This document shows, piece by piece, positions 49,351 through 58,270 of a stretch of DNA of 64,000 nt. Each line of letters starts with the position of its first letter. Position 1 is the stretch's first letter. Below the pieces are notes generated by a model that saw only the letters and a program-made list of their open reading frames with translations, was not told where the DNA came from and did not search any database. Both the position numbers and the translations under genes were made by a program. The stretch covers positions 124,001 through 188,000 of the forward strand of contig CAIKZO010000028.1 in NCBI GenBank assembly GCA_903832005.1. The letters are read 5' to 3'. This stretch comes from Enhydrobacter aerosaccus (GTDB taxonomy: Bacteria > Pseudomonadota > Alphaproteobacteria > Reyranellales > Reyranellaceae).

Positions 49351-50151
49351 GTGAAGCGGTCCTTTGCCCTTTTAGCCGTCCTGTTTGCTGCCTTGGGCGC
49401 CTCTCATCAGGCGCTGGCCCAGACAACACCGTTCCAAGGCTTTGCCATGCGTCCTCCTTGCGAGGGCGGCGCGCCGCATCCGGCTTATGCGCCGGCAGGT
49501 GGCGCGCCCGTCATCGCGAGCTGGAGCGAGGCCGACCTCGATCAGGCCGCCTGGCAGATGTCACCCTGTCTGCGTTGGAGCGGCGGCAAGACGCGGCTGG
49601 CGACGGCGCTCTCGGCGTCCCTCCATGCCCCATCGCTCGACGACCTGCTGAACCGTTACGGTGCGATCTCGAAGTACACATCGATCCGAGTGTGGTCGAC
49701 CATGCACCAGGCGTGGGAGCCCTTCGCGACCCAGGCCGGCTTCACCGATGGACTCGCGGCGACGTACACCATGCCCGACCTCAAGGCGGCCGACTTCACG
49801 TCCGGCAAGGAGTTCTACTACTACGAGATCGATCCCCGCACCGGACGCACGATTCATCATCTCATCGTGGGTCAGCGCACGGCCGATCGCGTCGAACTCA
49901 TCACTGAGAACCTGACGCCGATCAAATATTCGATGTTCACCGTGTTCGAGCCGCATGCGTTGCGGACGGCGACCTTCATCGAGCGACGCGGACCCAACGA
50001 ATGGGGCTACTACCAGACGATCGGTGTGGGCGAAGGCTCCGACTTCATCGCGGTGCATAGCCCGTCGCCCTATATCAATCGACTGACGGCGCTCTATCGC
50101 TACATGGCGGGAATGCCGACCGATGGCGCGCCGGCGGCCGCCCCAAACTAG
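49351..50151 (+). CDS. Secreted protein of unknown function (possibly DUF6675-like)
   Basis: The protein has 266 residues if started at GTG 49351, which yields a signal peptide KRSFALLAVLFAALGASHQALAQ. The mature part contains WSEADLDQAAWQMSPCLRWSGGKTRLATALSA, LLNRYGAISKYTSIRVWSTMHQAWEPFATQA, FYYYEIDPRTGRTIHHLIVGQRTADRVELITENLTPIKYSMFTVFEP and WGYYQTIGVGEGSDFIAVHSPSPYINRLTALYRYMAG. Many aromatic residues and alternating strands suggest a beta-rich periplasmic protein. I recall a similar pattern in DUF6675 but cannot confirm it. No clear ribosome binding site precedes the GTG. It may share the katG transcript by readthrough. Confidence 0.6.
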   Translation: MKRSFALLAVLFAALGASHQALAQTTPFQGFAMRPPCEGGAPHPAYAPAGGAPVIASWSEADLDQAAWQMSPCLRWSGGKTRLATALSASLHAPSLDDLLNRYGAISKYTSIRVWSTMHQAWEPFATQAGFTDGLAATYTMPDLKAADFTSGKEFYYYEIDPRTGRTIHHLIVGQRTADRVELITENLTPIKYSMFTVFEPHALRTATFIERRGPNEWGYYQTIGVGEGSDFIAVHSPSPYINRLTALYRYMAGMPTDGAPAAAPN

Positions 50152-50160
50152 CCCGTCGAC

Positions 50161-50186
50161 TTAGCCAATTGAATTAGCCAATCGAA
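50161..50186. repeat. 13-bp tandem duplication next to the mltA stop
   Basis: TTAGCCAATTGAA and TTAGCCAATCGAA are adjacent direct copies differing at one base. They abut the mltA stop codon (50187-50189), so on the minus strand the stop is followed by two further TAA triplets. Confidence 0.7.
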
Positions 50187-51290
50187 CTAGCTGCGGTTGG
50201 GCACCAGGACGATCGTCCGGCCCGGTGCGGTCATGCGGCCCGCCCAGTCTTCGGCCTGCGGCGTGTTGCCGAAGAAGATGTCGCCGCGCGCCGGTCCCTT
50301 GATCGCGGCGCCGGTGTCCTGCGCGATCATCAGGTGGCGGTAGGTCTCGGTGGCGTTGGGCTTGCCGGTGACGGGGCGCACAGTCTCGATCCAGACCGGT
50401 GTGCCGTAAGGCGTGTACATCGTGTCCACCGCGAGACTGCGCTGGGCGGTGAGGACCACGCCCTCGGAGCCGGTGGCCGCAGCGGACTTGGTGTCCTTGA
50501 AGAAGATATAGCGCTCGTTCTTGCGCATCACGTCGCGGCCCTTGGCCGGATTGCGCTTCAGCCAATCGCGGATCACAGGCCAGGTAACCCTGTCCTTCTG
50601 CAGCACGCCCATCTCGATCAGCGTGTTACCGATGGCCGTGTAGGTCCGGTTGTTCGAACCGTCGAAGCCCAGGCTCAATGTGCCGCCTTCGGCCAGATGC
50701 ACGCGGCCGCTGCCCTGGACCTGCACTTCGAACAGCGCGACGGGATCCTGCACCCAGGCGATCTCGAGGCCCTTGCCCTTGAGCGCACCCTGCTCGATCT
50801 CGGCGCGCGTGAGATAGGGCTGGTCGGTGAGGTCGGGCGGGCGGCGATAGACCGGCACGGTGAAGATGCGCGACGGCGCCCGGCTGCCGCGTAGCTCGGG
50901 CTCGAAATAGCCGGTGAAGTTGCCCGGCACCTTGACGATCAACGGCCGGAAATTCGACTCGAAGAACGTCCGGGCGCCGCGCCCGTCGCCGTCCTTCACC
51001 GCGTTGGCGGCGTCACAGATCGTCCGCCACTCGGTCGCGGTGATCGTCTTGGCGCCGCCGTCGGTCGACATCCTAGTGTCCGCGCCCGCGGAGAGTTTCG
51101 GGCAGGAGCGCTTGAACGCAGCCAATGCCTCGGAATGACGATCGTCGGACCAGCCGGGAATTTCAGCGAACGACGTCGGCTCCATCGCGACGTTGTTGGC
51201 GGGATCCTTGGTGGTGCTTGAGGCGCATGCCGATAGCAACCCGGCAACGGCGATCAACGCCGCGCCGCCGAACGGAAGAAGTCCTCGCAT
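50187..51290 (-). CDS. mltA: Membrane-bound lytic murein transglycosylase A
   Basis: MltA cuts peptidoglycan to 1,6-anhydromuropeptides at the inner face of the outer membrane. This 367-residue lipoprotein has a signal peptide with lipobox LLSACAS. The double-psi barrel domain has NFTGYFEPELRGSRAPS, YLTRAEIEQGALKGKGLEIAWVQDPVALFEVQVQGSGRVHL, and the C-terminal 3D domain ends HLMIAQDTGAAIKGPARGDIFFGNTPQAEDWAGRMTAPGRTIVLVPN, with catalytic Asp in GDIFFG. AGGGAGA precedes the ATG. It follows the Tim44-like gene with an 17-nt gap, a conserved alphaproteobacterial pair. The Smr-domain gene often found after mltA is absent here. Confidence 0.95.
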   Translation of the reverse strand: MRGLLPFGGAALIAVAGLLSACASSTTKDPANNVAMEPTSFAEIPGWSDDRHSEALAAFKRSCPKLSAGADTRMSTDGGAKTITATEWRTICDAANAVKDGDGRGARTFFESNFRPLIVKVPGNFTGYFEPELRGSRAPSRIFTVPVYRRPPDLTDQPYLTRAEIEQGALKGKGLEIAWVQDPVALFEVQVQGSGRVHLAEGGTLSLGFDGSNNRTYTAIGNTLIEMGVLQKDRVTWPVIRDWLKRNPAKGRDVMRKNERYIFFKDTKSAAATGSEGVVLTAQRSLAVDTMYTPYGTPVWIETVRPVTGKPNATETYRHLMIAQDTGAAIKGPARGDIFFGNTPQAEDWAGRMTAPGRTIVLVPNRS

Positions 51291-51307
51291 CCGGAACGTG
51301 TCTCCCT

Positions 51308-52039
51308 TCAGCCTTCGCTCTCGGTCTTGGTCAGCACCCAGTTGGGGTCCTTCGACTTCGTATCGCGCCGGAAGGTCCACAAATCGACGGCCTTCACCAC
51401 CTCATTGGGATTGCCGTCGACGATCTGGCCGTCGGCATCGCGCGTGACCTGGATCTGCTCGCTGATGAAGCGCACGGTGACCAGCGCATCGTCGCCCTGC
51501 AGGGCGGCCTGGGCAACATCCGATGCCTCGAAGCCGATGAGCGTGACTTCGCGCTTTTCGCGCCGTGTCGCGCGCGCCGTGATCTCACCGTCGAAGCTAG
51601 CGAAGGTCGGTCCGTCGAGCAGCGGACGAAGCGTTGACGTGTCGCCCTTGGCAAAGGCCTCGACGATAGTGCCAAAGGCCGCGCGCGCGCCGCCGGTGAA
51701 GGGCACGGCCTCGAAGGAGGGATCGGCCGCGCGGATCGCGGCGACGCCGGCCGAGGCCGTCGGAAGAACGGTCGCGCGAATGCCACCGGGGCCGCTGGTC
51801 GGCGACGACTGACGCGGCGCGGGCGTCGGAAGCGGAATGACATTGTCGCTGCCGCCGTTGGCGTTGGACGGCGGATCGCCGAGGCGCGGTTGCGCGGCGG
51901 GCGGGTTTGTCGGCGGCGTGAAAGGATCGCGCGCCGGCGGACGCTCATTGCCGGTACGTTTGCCGAGAACGGCGCGCAGTCGCAGGATCAGGAAAACCGC
52001 GACCAGCCCGATAAGAATAATGTCGTAGTTATTGCCCAA
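51308..52039 (-). CDS. Tim44-like domain membrane protein
   Basis: The protein has 243 residues with a TTG start at 52039, chosen because it gives the family's opening (GNNYDIILIGLVAVFLILRLRAVLGKRTGNERPP), a single membrane helix followed by the conserved basic motif. A Pro/Ser-rich linker (about 35-105) leads to the Tim44-like domain (ADPSFEAVPFTGGARAAFGTIVEAFAKGDTSTLRPLLDGPTFASFDGEITAR, KAVDLWTFRRDTKSKDPNWVLTKTES). The mitochondrial homologue docks the Hsp70 import motor on the membrane; the bacterial role is unclear. It is encoded directly before mltA. Confidence in the family is high, in the exact start moderate. Confidence 0.88.
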   Translation of the reverse strand: MGNNYDIILIGLVAVFLILRLRAVLGKRTGNERPPARDPFTPPTNPPAAQPRLGDPPSNANGGSDNVIPLPTPAPRQSSPTSGPGGIRATVLPTASAGVAAIRAADPSFEAVPFTGGARAAFGTIVEAFAKGDTSTLRPLLDGPTFASFDGEITARATRREKREVTLIGFEASDVAQAALQGDDALVTVRFISEQIQVTRDADGQIVDGNPNEVVKAVDLWTFRRDTKSKDPNWVLTKTESEG

Positions 52040-52119
52040 TTTTCGCGCCTGCTGTGGCCTCGCACAAAAATTACATAGGCCCCGAATAGGGAAAGGGCAA
52101 GGCAACGGCCCGCGCCCCT

Positions 52120-53475
52120 TTACGTACCCAAGACCACAATATCGACTAAATCGCTGACACCGCCGACACGCCGACCCAGCCGGCGCTCACGAACCCCGGG
52201 TGCATTGTAGCCCTGTCGCTCGGCCAGCGCATAGGTTTTGCCATCTGTCAGCGCCCTGGTTCTTTCCTCTTTGTTCTGTTTTTCCAGTTTTGCCGTGAAA
52301 TTTACAGCATCGCCGATCACGGTAAATTCAAGCCGCTCGCCATCGCCCACGGCGCCGAACAGCACCTGGCCCGCCGCCGCCGCCAGGCCGATCGTGAGGG
52401 GTGTAAGTCCAGCCGCGCGGCGCTCCTCGATCCAGCGGTCCGCCGCCTCGATCACCGCATCGGCGGCGCGCAACGCATCGGCTGCCGCCGTGGCCGATGG
52501 TGTAACGGCGCCGAACGAAGCCAGGATCCCGTCGCCCAGGAATTTATCGATGCTGCCGCCGTTGCCGACGATCAACGGGCAAATGCGTCCCTGATAATCC
52601 TGCAGCACCTTCATCACGTCGTCCGGCGTCAATTCGGTCGAGAGCTGCGTGAAGCCGCGCAGGTCGACGGTGAGGATGGCGGCGTCGCGCAGCTCGCCCT
52701 CGCCGGCCTTGATCGACAGGTGCGACGAGCGGATGCGATCGGCGACACCCGGATCGAAGAAGCGCGAGAGGTCGCGCGCCGCCGCCCCTTCACTCACGGC
52801 GCGCGTCAGCAGATGGCGCGCGCGGGAAATGGCGACGGCCAGCACGACGGTGGTGAGCAGGATGGCGATGATCTTGTCGACTTCGGCATGCACCAGCAGC
52901 GTGTTGGATGTCATGTACTCGACGAAGTCGTCGGTCCGCACATCCTCCGGCCCGCCCTTGCCGCTCACCACATAGAATACGAGCGCGATCCAGCCGAAGA
53001 CGGCGGTGAAGCCGGTGAAGAGCACGAGGCGCGCCTCGAAGCGCAACGCGCGCAAGGCGATGAACAGGAAGACGTAGAGCAGCGTCGGCACCTTCAGATA
53101 GAAGGCGGCGGGCTGCGCATATTTCAGCGGGAACGAGAAGATCAGCCCCATCAGCAGCGCCATGTCGGCGACCACCGAGACATAGAGCATCCACGGCCGC
53201 AGGAGGCGGAGATAGGCCAGCACCAGGCGCACGACGCAGAATACGCCGTAGGTGACGAAGACCTGGGTCTCGAAGGCGAAGTCGTACTGCACCACGCCGC
53301 CCGGCATCGACGTCGTCTCGTAGACCGTGGCCACCAGGCCGACGATAGCGAGCTGAATCCAGGCGATCAGGATCTCGCTGCGTTCCTGCTGGCGTCGGAT
53401 CGCTTCATGCACGCGCTCGGGAAGATTTTCGCGCCCGCCGCCGTCGAACAGCCAGTCGCGAAAACGTTGCAGCAT
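52120..53475 (-). CDS. Class III adenylate/guanylate cyclase with six-helix membrane domain
   Basis: This 451-residue protein is expected to make a cyclic nucleotide. The N-terminal half has about six transmembrane helices (LIAWIQLAIVGLVATVYE, FVTYGVFCVVRLVLAYL, MLYVSVVADMALLMGLIF, FLFIALRALRF and others). The catalytic domain (about 255-450) has metal Asp residues in AILTVDLRGFTQLS and DKFLGDGILASFG, and the end motif FTVIGDAVNFTAKLEKQNKE. Lys occupies the place of the transition-state Arg in the usual NxxAR pattern. The ATG overlaps the stop of the upstream methyltransferase by one base, so the two are one transcript. The ligand sensed by the membrane domain is unknown. Confidence 0.85.
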   Translation of the reverse strand: MLQRFRDWLFDGGGRENLPERVHEAIRRQQERSEILIAWIQLAIVGLVATVYETTSMPGGVVQYDFAFETQVFVTYGVFCVVRLVLAYLRLLRPWMLYVSVVADMALLMGLIFSFPLKYAQPAAFYLKVPTLLYVFLFIALRALRFEARLVLFTGFTAVFGWIALVFYVVSGKGGPEDVRTDDFVEYMTSNTLLVHAEVDKIIAILLTTVVLAVAISRARHLLTRAVSEGAAARDLSRFFDPGVADRIRSSHLSIKAGEGELRDAAILTVDLRGFTQLSTELTPDDVMKVLQDYQGRICPLIVGNGGSIDKFLGDGILASFGAVTPSATAAADALRAADAVIEAADRWIEERRAAGLTPLTIGLAAAAGQVLFGAVGDGERLEFTVIGDAVNFTAKLEKQNKEERTRALTDGKTYALAERQGYNAPGVRERRLGRRVGGVSDLVDIVVLGT

Positions 53476-54311
53476 CAGCGTTTTTCCAGCCACAGGCTGG
53501 CAGCCAGCGCGTCGGGCGGCCGCTTCAGGCGCGCCGCCACCGAACGGCCCAGACGCTCGGTCAGCCGGCGTTCGGCCCAGACGCTGGAGAACAGGGGCAG
53601 ATAGGCACCCGTCGTCAGCAGTGGCGCCACGCCCTGCTGCTCGTTGTAGTTCCGCCAGCCCCACATCGCCGGATAGTCGAAGGGCAGATAGATGTCGTGG
53701 ATATGGACCAGCACGCCGGCGGGCAGGCGCGGCAGCACACGATTGAACAGGAAATCGACGTCACTGCCCGGCATCAGGATGTGACTGGAATCGATGAACA
53801 GCATGTCGCCCGGCAGCAGGCTGTCGAACGGATCGGAGGGCGCGGCCTGCAGGGTCGAGGTCACGACCGTGACGCCCGGCAGGCCGACGATATCGGCACG
53901 CGGGGCCGGGTCGATGGCCACGATCTCGCCGGCGCCGGCCGACGCCTTGGCCAGCACGCGCGTAGAATGGCCCGAGCCGATCTCGACGATGTGGAGCGGC
54001 TTGCGCTCGCGCACCAGCACATAGGCCATCGCCGCATCGAGTGAGGGAAACCACGCCTGGTCGAGCAGGGGGCCCAGCCGTTCCAACTCGGCGGCATGCG
54101 CGTCCATGAGATCGATCATGGCGAGGAAGACGGCGCGGTTACGCTCGAACAGGCTTTCGACCGCGGCGTAGGATGGCTGCGCGCCGGGCGGCGGCAACAG
54201 CGGCGCATAGCGGTGCGGGATGAACCAGCCGCCGGGCGTCAGGCCCAGAACGGTCGGCAGCCCGAGCTTCAGCCGGCGCCAACGCCCGCGCAACGACAAC
54301 GACTTACCCAT
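53475..54311 (-). CDS. Class I SAM-dependent methyltransferase (Methyltransf_24 type)
   Basis: This 278-residue protein has the SAM-binding strand HIVEIGSGHSTRVLAKA followed by GEIVAIDPAPRADI, VTVVTSTLQAAPSDPFDSLLPGDMLFIDSSHILMPGSDVDFLFNRVLPRLPAGVLVHIHDIYLPFDYP, the class I pattern resembling cephalosporin hydroxylase/Methyltransf_24 proteins. The N-terminus is basic. Such proteins often act in glycan or secondary metabolite modification, but nothing here identifies the acceptor. The stop overlaps the downstream cyclase start by one base. It starts 19 nt after the MBL hydrolase gene, so the three genes may form one operon. Confidence 0.8.
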   Translation of the reverse strand: MGKSLSLRGRWRRLKLGLPTVLGLTPGGWFIPHRYAPLLPPPGAQPSYAAVESLFERNRAVFLAMIDLMDAHAAELERLGPLLDQAWFPSLDAAMAYVLVRERKPLHIVEIGSGHSTRVLAKASAGAGEIVAIDPAPRADIVGLPGVTVVTSTLQAAPSDPFDSLLPGDMLFIDSSHILMPGSDVDFLFNRVLPRLPAGVLVHIHDIYLPFDYPAMWGWRNYNEQQGVAPLLTTGAYLPLFSSVWAERRLTERLGRSVAARLKRPPDALAASLWLEKR

Positions 54312-54330
54312 GCTACGGCACGCCTATCTT

Positions 54331-55179
54331 TTACGGTGCGAGTGTCAGACCTTCGTGCGCCACGACCACCCGCGGCAGGCCGCCGGGTGCGCTGCCCGGG
54401 CGCAGCGCCGCGGCTTTGCGCGCGACGTCGTCCATGAAGGCATCGTCGTGACTCGGGTCGTGATGAAAGAGGACGACGGTGCCGACACCGGCTTCGTCCG
54501 CGATGCGCACGGCTTCCTGCCAGGTCGAATGGCCCCAGCCCTTGTAGCGCGGGTATTCCTCGTCGGTGTAGCTCGAGTCGTAGACCATCAGGTCGGCGCC
54601 GCGACAGAGATCGACGATCGTCTTGTCGCGCTCGCCCTCGCGATGCTCGGTGTCGGTGATGTAGCAGATCGATTTGCCGCCATACTCGACCCGGTAGCCG
54701 GTCGCACCGTTGGGATGGTTGAGCGGCGCCGTCCGCATCGCCACCGTGCCGCACATCAGGGCCTCGCCCGCGGTGAATTCCTTGAAGCCAATGCTCGCCT
54801 GGAAGATCTCGAGCGTCACCGGATAGATCGGCGCCTGCATCAGGTTGCTCACGACCTTCTTCAACGTATAGGGCGCCTCGAGGTGACCGGCCCACATGCG
54901 CACCGAATTGCGCTGGTCGTACAGCGGCGCAAAGAAGGTGAGGCCCGAGATGTGATCGAGATGCGTGTGCGTGAAGTAGATGTCGATATCGAGCGGCGCC
55001 TGGCGCGCGAGCTCGAGCCCGAGCGTGCGGATGCCCGTGCCCGCATCGAAGATCAGTCGGCGACCGCCGGCCGTCACTTCGAGACAGGACGTGTTGCCGC
55101 CGTAACGCGTGTATTCCGGGCCGGCGCACGAAATCGAACCGCGCACACCCCAGAAGCGGACTTTCAGACCTTCGGCCAA
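54331..55179 (-). CDS. MBL-fold metallo-hydrolase
   Basis: The protein has 282 residues with a TTG start at 55179 (MAEGLKVRFWGVRGSISCAGPEYTRYGGNTSCLEV), which has GGGAAG a few bases upstream and matches the usual opening. A GTG at 55215 would add 12 residues. The zinc ligands are in YFTHTHLDHISGL (HxHxDH), then NHPNGATGYRV, DTEH, YDSSYTDEEYPRYKGWGHSTW and LFHHDPSHDD. The pattern is that of a RNase Z/phosphodiesterase-like branch, and relatives include cyclic-nucleotide phosphodiesterase-like and regulatory proteins. The link with a cyclase gene two places downstream is suggestive only. Confidence 0.85.
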   Translation of the reverse strand: MAEGLKVRFWGVRGSISCAGPEYTRYGGNTSCLEVTAGGRRLIFDAGTGIRTLGLELARQAPLDIDIYFTHTHLDHISGLTFFAPLYDQRNSVRMWAGHLEAPYTLKKVVSNLMQAPIYPVTLEIFQASIGFKEFTAGEALMCGTVAMRTAPLNHPNGATGYRVEYGGKSICYITDTEHREGERDKTIVDLCRGADLMVYDSSYTDEEYPRYKGWGHSTWQEAVRIADEAGVGTVVLFHHDPSHDDAFMDDVARKAAALRPGSAPGGLPRVVVAHEGLTLAP

Positions 55180-55389
55180 GATGCTTCCCAAACTGCCTTG
55201 CGACACAGAGTCCACAGGCTGGGCCCGCCGTCAACCGAGGGTAACGCCTTCCTGGTTTGGCCACTTTCTTGCGTGACCCCCGGCAGGCAATCCGGAGTTC
55301 CCTTTGGCCCGTATTGTTGCAGTAACCGAGAGTAATCGTCCCCCGCCGGGCGCGTTGCCTGAACCCTCGTTCGGAGTAATACTTTCGCC

Positions 55390-55761
55390 ATGGACATCGC
55401 CAACCAGACAGCCGGTTCCGCCATGGTCGATCCGCCGATGCGGACGGCCAAGTTCTCCATCGGTCAGGTCGTGAAGCACCGGATTTACCCATTTCGCGGG
55501 GTAATCTTCGATGTCGATCCGGTGTTCGCCAATACCGAGGAATGGCTGTCCTCGATCCCGGAAGAGGTCCGGCCGCGCCGCGACCAGCCGTTCTACCACC
55601 TGCTGGCCGAGAACGCGCAGACCACCTACGTGGCCTACGTTTCCGAGCAGAACCTGCTGGCCGACGAGACCGGCAAGCCGGTCGGCCACCCGCAGGTGCC
55701 GCATTTCTTCAAGGAACTGAAGCGCGGCCATTATGTCTCACGGGACAGGGCGCTTAACTAG
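55390..55761 (+). CDS. hspQ: Heat shock protein HspQ (YccV-like)
   Basis: HspQ modulates Lon protease in enterobacteria and was first described as a hemimethylated-DNA-binding protein. The 123 residues contain the YccV-like domain: AKFSIGQVVKHRIYPFRGVIFDVDPVFANTEEWLSSIPEEVRPRRDQPFYHLLAENAQTTYVAYVSEQNLL followed by GHPQVPHFFKELKRGHYVSR. The N-terminal 20 residues are variable. CGGAG lies 13 nt before the ATG. The 210-nt region between it and the divergent MBL gene shows no clear heat-shock promoter to my reading. Confidence 0.93.
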   Translation: MDIANQTAGSAMVDPPMRTAKFSIGQVVKHRIYPFRGVIFDVDPVFANTEEWLSSIPEEVRPRRDQPFYHLLAENAQTTYVAYVSEQNLLADETGKPVGHPQVPHFFKELKRGHYVSRDRALN

Positions 55762-55871
55762 CGCCTGCGCGCTGAACTGAGTTTGGCCGTGCGCGACGGC
55801 TCGCCATAGCAAGCCGCTATCAAGCCATAGCGAGTAACTTTTCGCGTAGCTTCCACGTCCCCCTTTAGCCT

Positions 55872-55901
55872 GTTCGCAAATCGGCGAACGGACGGTCCGT
55901 C
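55872..55901. promoter_or_regulatory. Two palindromes upstream of the MFS transporter gene
   Basis: GTTCGC-AAATCG-GCGAAC (55872-55889) and GACGG-T-CCGTC (55891-55901) lie 31-60 nt before the start of the MFS gene. The second resembles the short GC-rich operators of TetR-type repressors. No TetR gene is adjacent. The rest of 55762-55931 holds nothing I can name. Confidence 0.4.
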
Positions 55902-55931
55902 AAAAGGGCCGGCTTAAAGGGGATGGAAGTC

Positions 55932-57290
55932 ATGAATGACGCTTCGGTCGTGAGCAGCGGCAGTATCGGCGCCCGACTCGACAGGCTGCCGATGACGGGC
56001 TGGCACAGGCGCATCCTCATCCTGATCGGCACCGGCATGTTCCTGGATGCCTTCGACATCAACCTGGGCGCGGGCGTGCTCGGTGCGCTGGTGCGCGACG
56101 GCTGGTCGACGCTCAGCCTGAACGCGACGTTCGTCGGCGTGACCTTCATCGGCATGACCATTGGTGCAGCGGGCGCTGGCCTGATCGGCGATCGCTACGG
56201 GCGCCGACTCTCCTATCAGATCAATCTCGCGATCTTCGGTGGCGCTTCCTTGCTGGCGGTCTTCGCGCCCAACATGACGTGCTTGATCGTCTTGCGCTTC
56301 TTCATGGGCATCGGCCTCGGTGCGGAAATCGTCGTCGGCTACGCGACGCTCACGGAGTTCATTCCCGCCGGCCGGCGCGGCTACTGGATCTGCATGCTGG
56401 CGGTGATTACCAACGCCTCGCTGTTCGTCGCCAGCGCGCTCAGCCTCTGGCTGATCCCCGTGTTCGGGTGGCGGCCGATGTTCCTGATCGTCGGCGTGGC
56501 GGCGATCGTCGTCTGGAACGCGCGCAAGGCGATGCCGGAATCGCCGCGCTGGCTCGAGGCGAAAGGCCGGAAGCGCGAAGCGGAGATTGTCGTCGAACAA
56601 GCCGAAGCCAGCGTACTGCCTGGGACGATCCTGGCGCCGCCGGCGCTGGACCCAATCGGCGCGACGGTGAACGAGTCGTGGCGCGTCCTGTTGACCGGCC
56701 CGATCATGCTGCGGCTGCTGATCGGTATGTTGCTCAACATCACGGTGGGCTTCAGTCTCTACGGCTTCATCAACTGGCTGCCGACCTTCATGCTGCACAG
56801 CGGCCAGAGTCTCGTCTCGTCGCTGTTCCTCACCATGATCGTGTCGGCGGGCGCGCCGCTCGGGCCCTTCATCGGCATGTTCCTGGCCGACCGGATCGGC
56901 CGCAAGCCCAGCATCGTGCTGTCCTCGCTGGCGGCCGCCGCTCTGGGCTGCGGCTTCGCCTTCACCAAGGATCCGACGGCCTTCGCCATCTTCGGCTTCC
57001 TGCTGGTGACGGCGCTCTACGTGATGGGCCTCGGATTCACGGTCTACACGCCCGAACTATTTGCCACGCCGTACCGCATGCGGGCCGCCGCGATCTGCGG
57101 CGCGACAGGACGGCTGGCCACGGCGTGCGTGCAATACGCCGTCGTCGCCGCCTTCGTTGCGGGTGGTGTGCCGGCAGTGGTTGGCATGCTGATCTGCCTG
57201 CTGGTGGTGCAGGCGATCGTGGTCGGTGTCTTCGGTGTCGAGACCAAAGGCCGGTCGCTCGAGGAGATCGCGGCCCGGACCGCCCGCTAG
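55932..57290 (+). CDS. MFS transporter, aromatic acid/sugar-porter type
   Basis: This 452-residue inner-membrane permease has 12 predicted helices. Helix 1 reads RRILILIGTGMFLDAFDINLG. The loop 2-3 motif is GLIGDRYGRRLSYQ (GxxxDRxGRR), the loop after helix 6 has MPESPRWLEAKGR (PESPRWL), and the second half has FLADRIGRKPSI and VFGVETKGRSLEEI (the ETKGR end motif of the sugar-porter family). These motifs point to the sugar porter/aromatic acid:H+ symporter group. The ATG at 55932 was preferred to one at 55923 that abuts the ribosome binding site. It is convergent with a LysR regulator. The substrate is unknown. Confidence 0.9.
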   Translation: MNDASVVSSGSIGARLDRLPMTGWHRRILILIGTGMFLDAFDINLGAGVLGALVRDGWSTLSLNATFVGVTFIGMTIGAAGAGLIGDRYGRRLSYQINLAIFGGASLLAVFAPNMTCLIVLRFFMGIGLGAEIVVGYATLTEFIPAGRRGYWICMLAVITNASLFVASALSLWLIPVFGWRPMFLIVGVAAIVVWNARKAMPESPRWLEAKGRKREAEIVVEQAEASVLPGTILAPPALDPIGATVNESWRVLLTGPIMLRLLIGMLLNITVGFSLYGFINWLPTFMLHSGQSLVSSLFLTMIVSAGAPLGPFIGMFLADRIGRKPSIVLSSLAAAALGCGFAFTKDPTAFAIFGFLLVTALYVMGLGFTVYTPELFATPYRMRAAAICGATGRLATACVQYAVVAAFVAGGVPAVVGMLICLLVVQAIVVGVFGVETKGRSLEEIAARTAR

Positions 57291-57301
57291 CACCGCGGGC
57301 G

Positions 57302-58270
57302 TTAGTCGGCCGCGACGTCCTCGAGGCTCGACTTTGCCTGGAAGTCGGCGCGCAGCGCGGCGGCAAAGGCCTTGGCCGCCGGCGACCATTCCTGGCCAGT
57401 GAGTGAGGCGATGCCGTATTCGCGCATCAGCGAGACGTCGCTCAGGTGCGCGATGTCGAAGCGCGTGTCGTCGATGATGCCGCCGACGCTCAGCACGATG
57501 CTCGGCAGGACGGTGAGGCCGAGGCCTGCCGATACGAAGCCGAGCAAGGTCGAGACCTTGCTGACGTTGCCGACGGCCGACAGCGTGAACTCTCCGCCGT
57601 CGAGCGCCGCCGTCAGTGCTTCGAGCTTCTTGTGATAACCGGCGAGCGCCATGAACGGATAACGCGACAGTTCCTTGGCGGTGATCGCGCCGCGCGCCAG
57701 CGCGGGATGGCCGTGCGGGCCGACCACCATGAACTTCGACGCGGCCACCGGCTCGAACGAGATACCGCCAAACGCAGCGCCCCGCGCCATCACTGCGAAA
57801 TCGATACGTTGGGAGCGAATGTCGGACGCGAGCTGCGGCGTCACGTCGTCGTGCAGTTCGATGCGGATCGCAGGATTGGCTTTCGTGAAGCGCTGGATGA
57901 CCTGCGGCAGCAGCATGGCCGCCAGCATCGGCGTCGCGGCGACAGCGACCACGCGCTTGCGGCTCTCGCCTTCGGTCCGGAACTCGTCGAGCACGGCATG
58001 GAGATCGTTGATGATCGGCTCGACCCGCAGGCGCAGCCGTTCGCCGGCGGGCGTCAGCACGACGGCGCGGGTCGTGCGTTCGAACAGTCGCGCCGAGACC
58101 GCACGCTCGAGACGCTGGACGCGATTGCTGATCGATGGCTGCGCCAGAAACAGGCGCTCCGCCGCTTTGCTGAAGCTGCCCAACTCGGCGATGGTCAGGA
58201 AGGTTTCCAGTTCCTCCGCGCCGATATTGAGGCGAGACGCTCCACCTGAATGTTTCGGTGAGGCCTGCAC
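57302..58270 (-). CDS. LysR-family transcriptional regulator
   Basis: The protein has 322 residues from a GTG start at 58270 preceded by AGAAGGGA. The N-terminal helix-turn-helix reads LETFLTIAELGSFSKAAERLFLAQPSISNRVQRLERAVSARLFERTTRAVVLTPAGERL, the LysR signature. The C-terminal effector domain (about 105-310) has VVAVAATPMLAAMLLPQVIQRFTKANPAIRIELHDDVTPQLASDIRSQRIDFAVMARGA and KVSTLLGFVSAGLGLTVLPSIVL. It lies between the MFS transporter and the FMN monooxygenase and might control either. It is not divergent from a target, the more common arrangement. Confidence 0.93.
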   Translation of the reverse strand: MQASPKHSGGASRLNIGAEELETFLTIAELGSFSKAAERLFLAQPSISNRVQRLERAVSARLFERTTRAVVLTPAGERLRLRVEPIINDLHAVLDEFRTEGESRKRVVAVAATPMLAAMLLPQVIQRFTKANPAIRIELHDDVTPQLASDIRSQRIDFAVMARGAAFGGISFEPVAASKFMVVGPHGHPALARGAITAKELSRYPFMALAGYHKKLEALTAALDGGEFTLSAVGNVSKVSTLLGFVSAGLGLTVLPSIVLSVGGIIDDTRFDIAHLSDVSLMREYGIASLTGQEWSPAAKAFAAALRADFQAKSSLEDVAAD

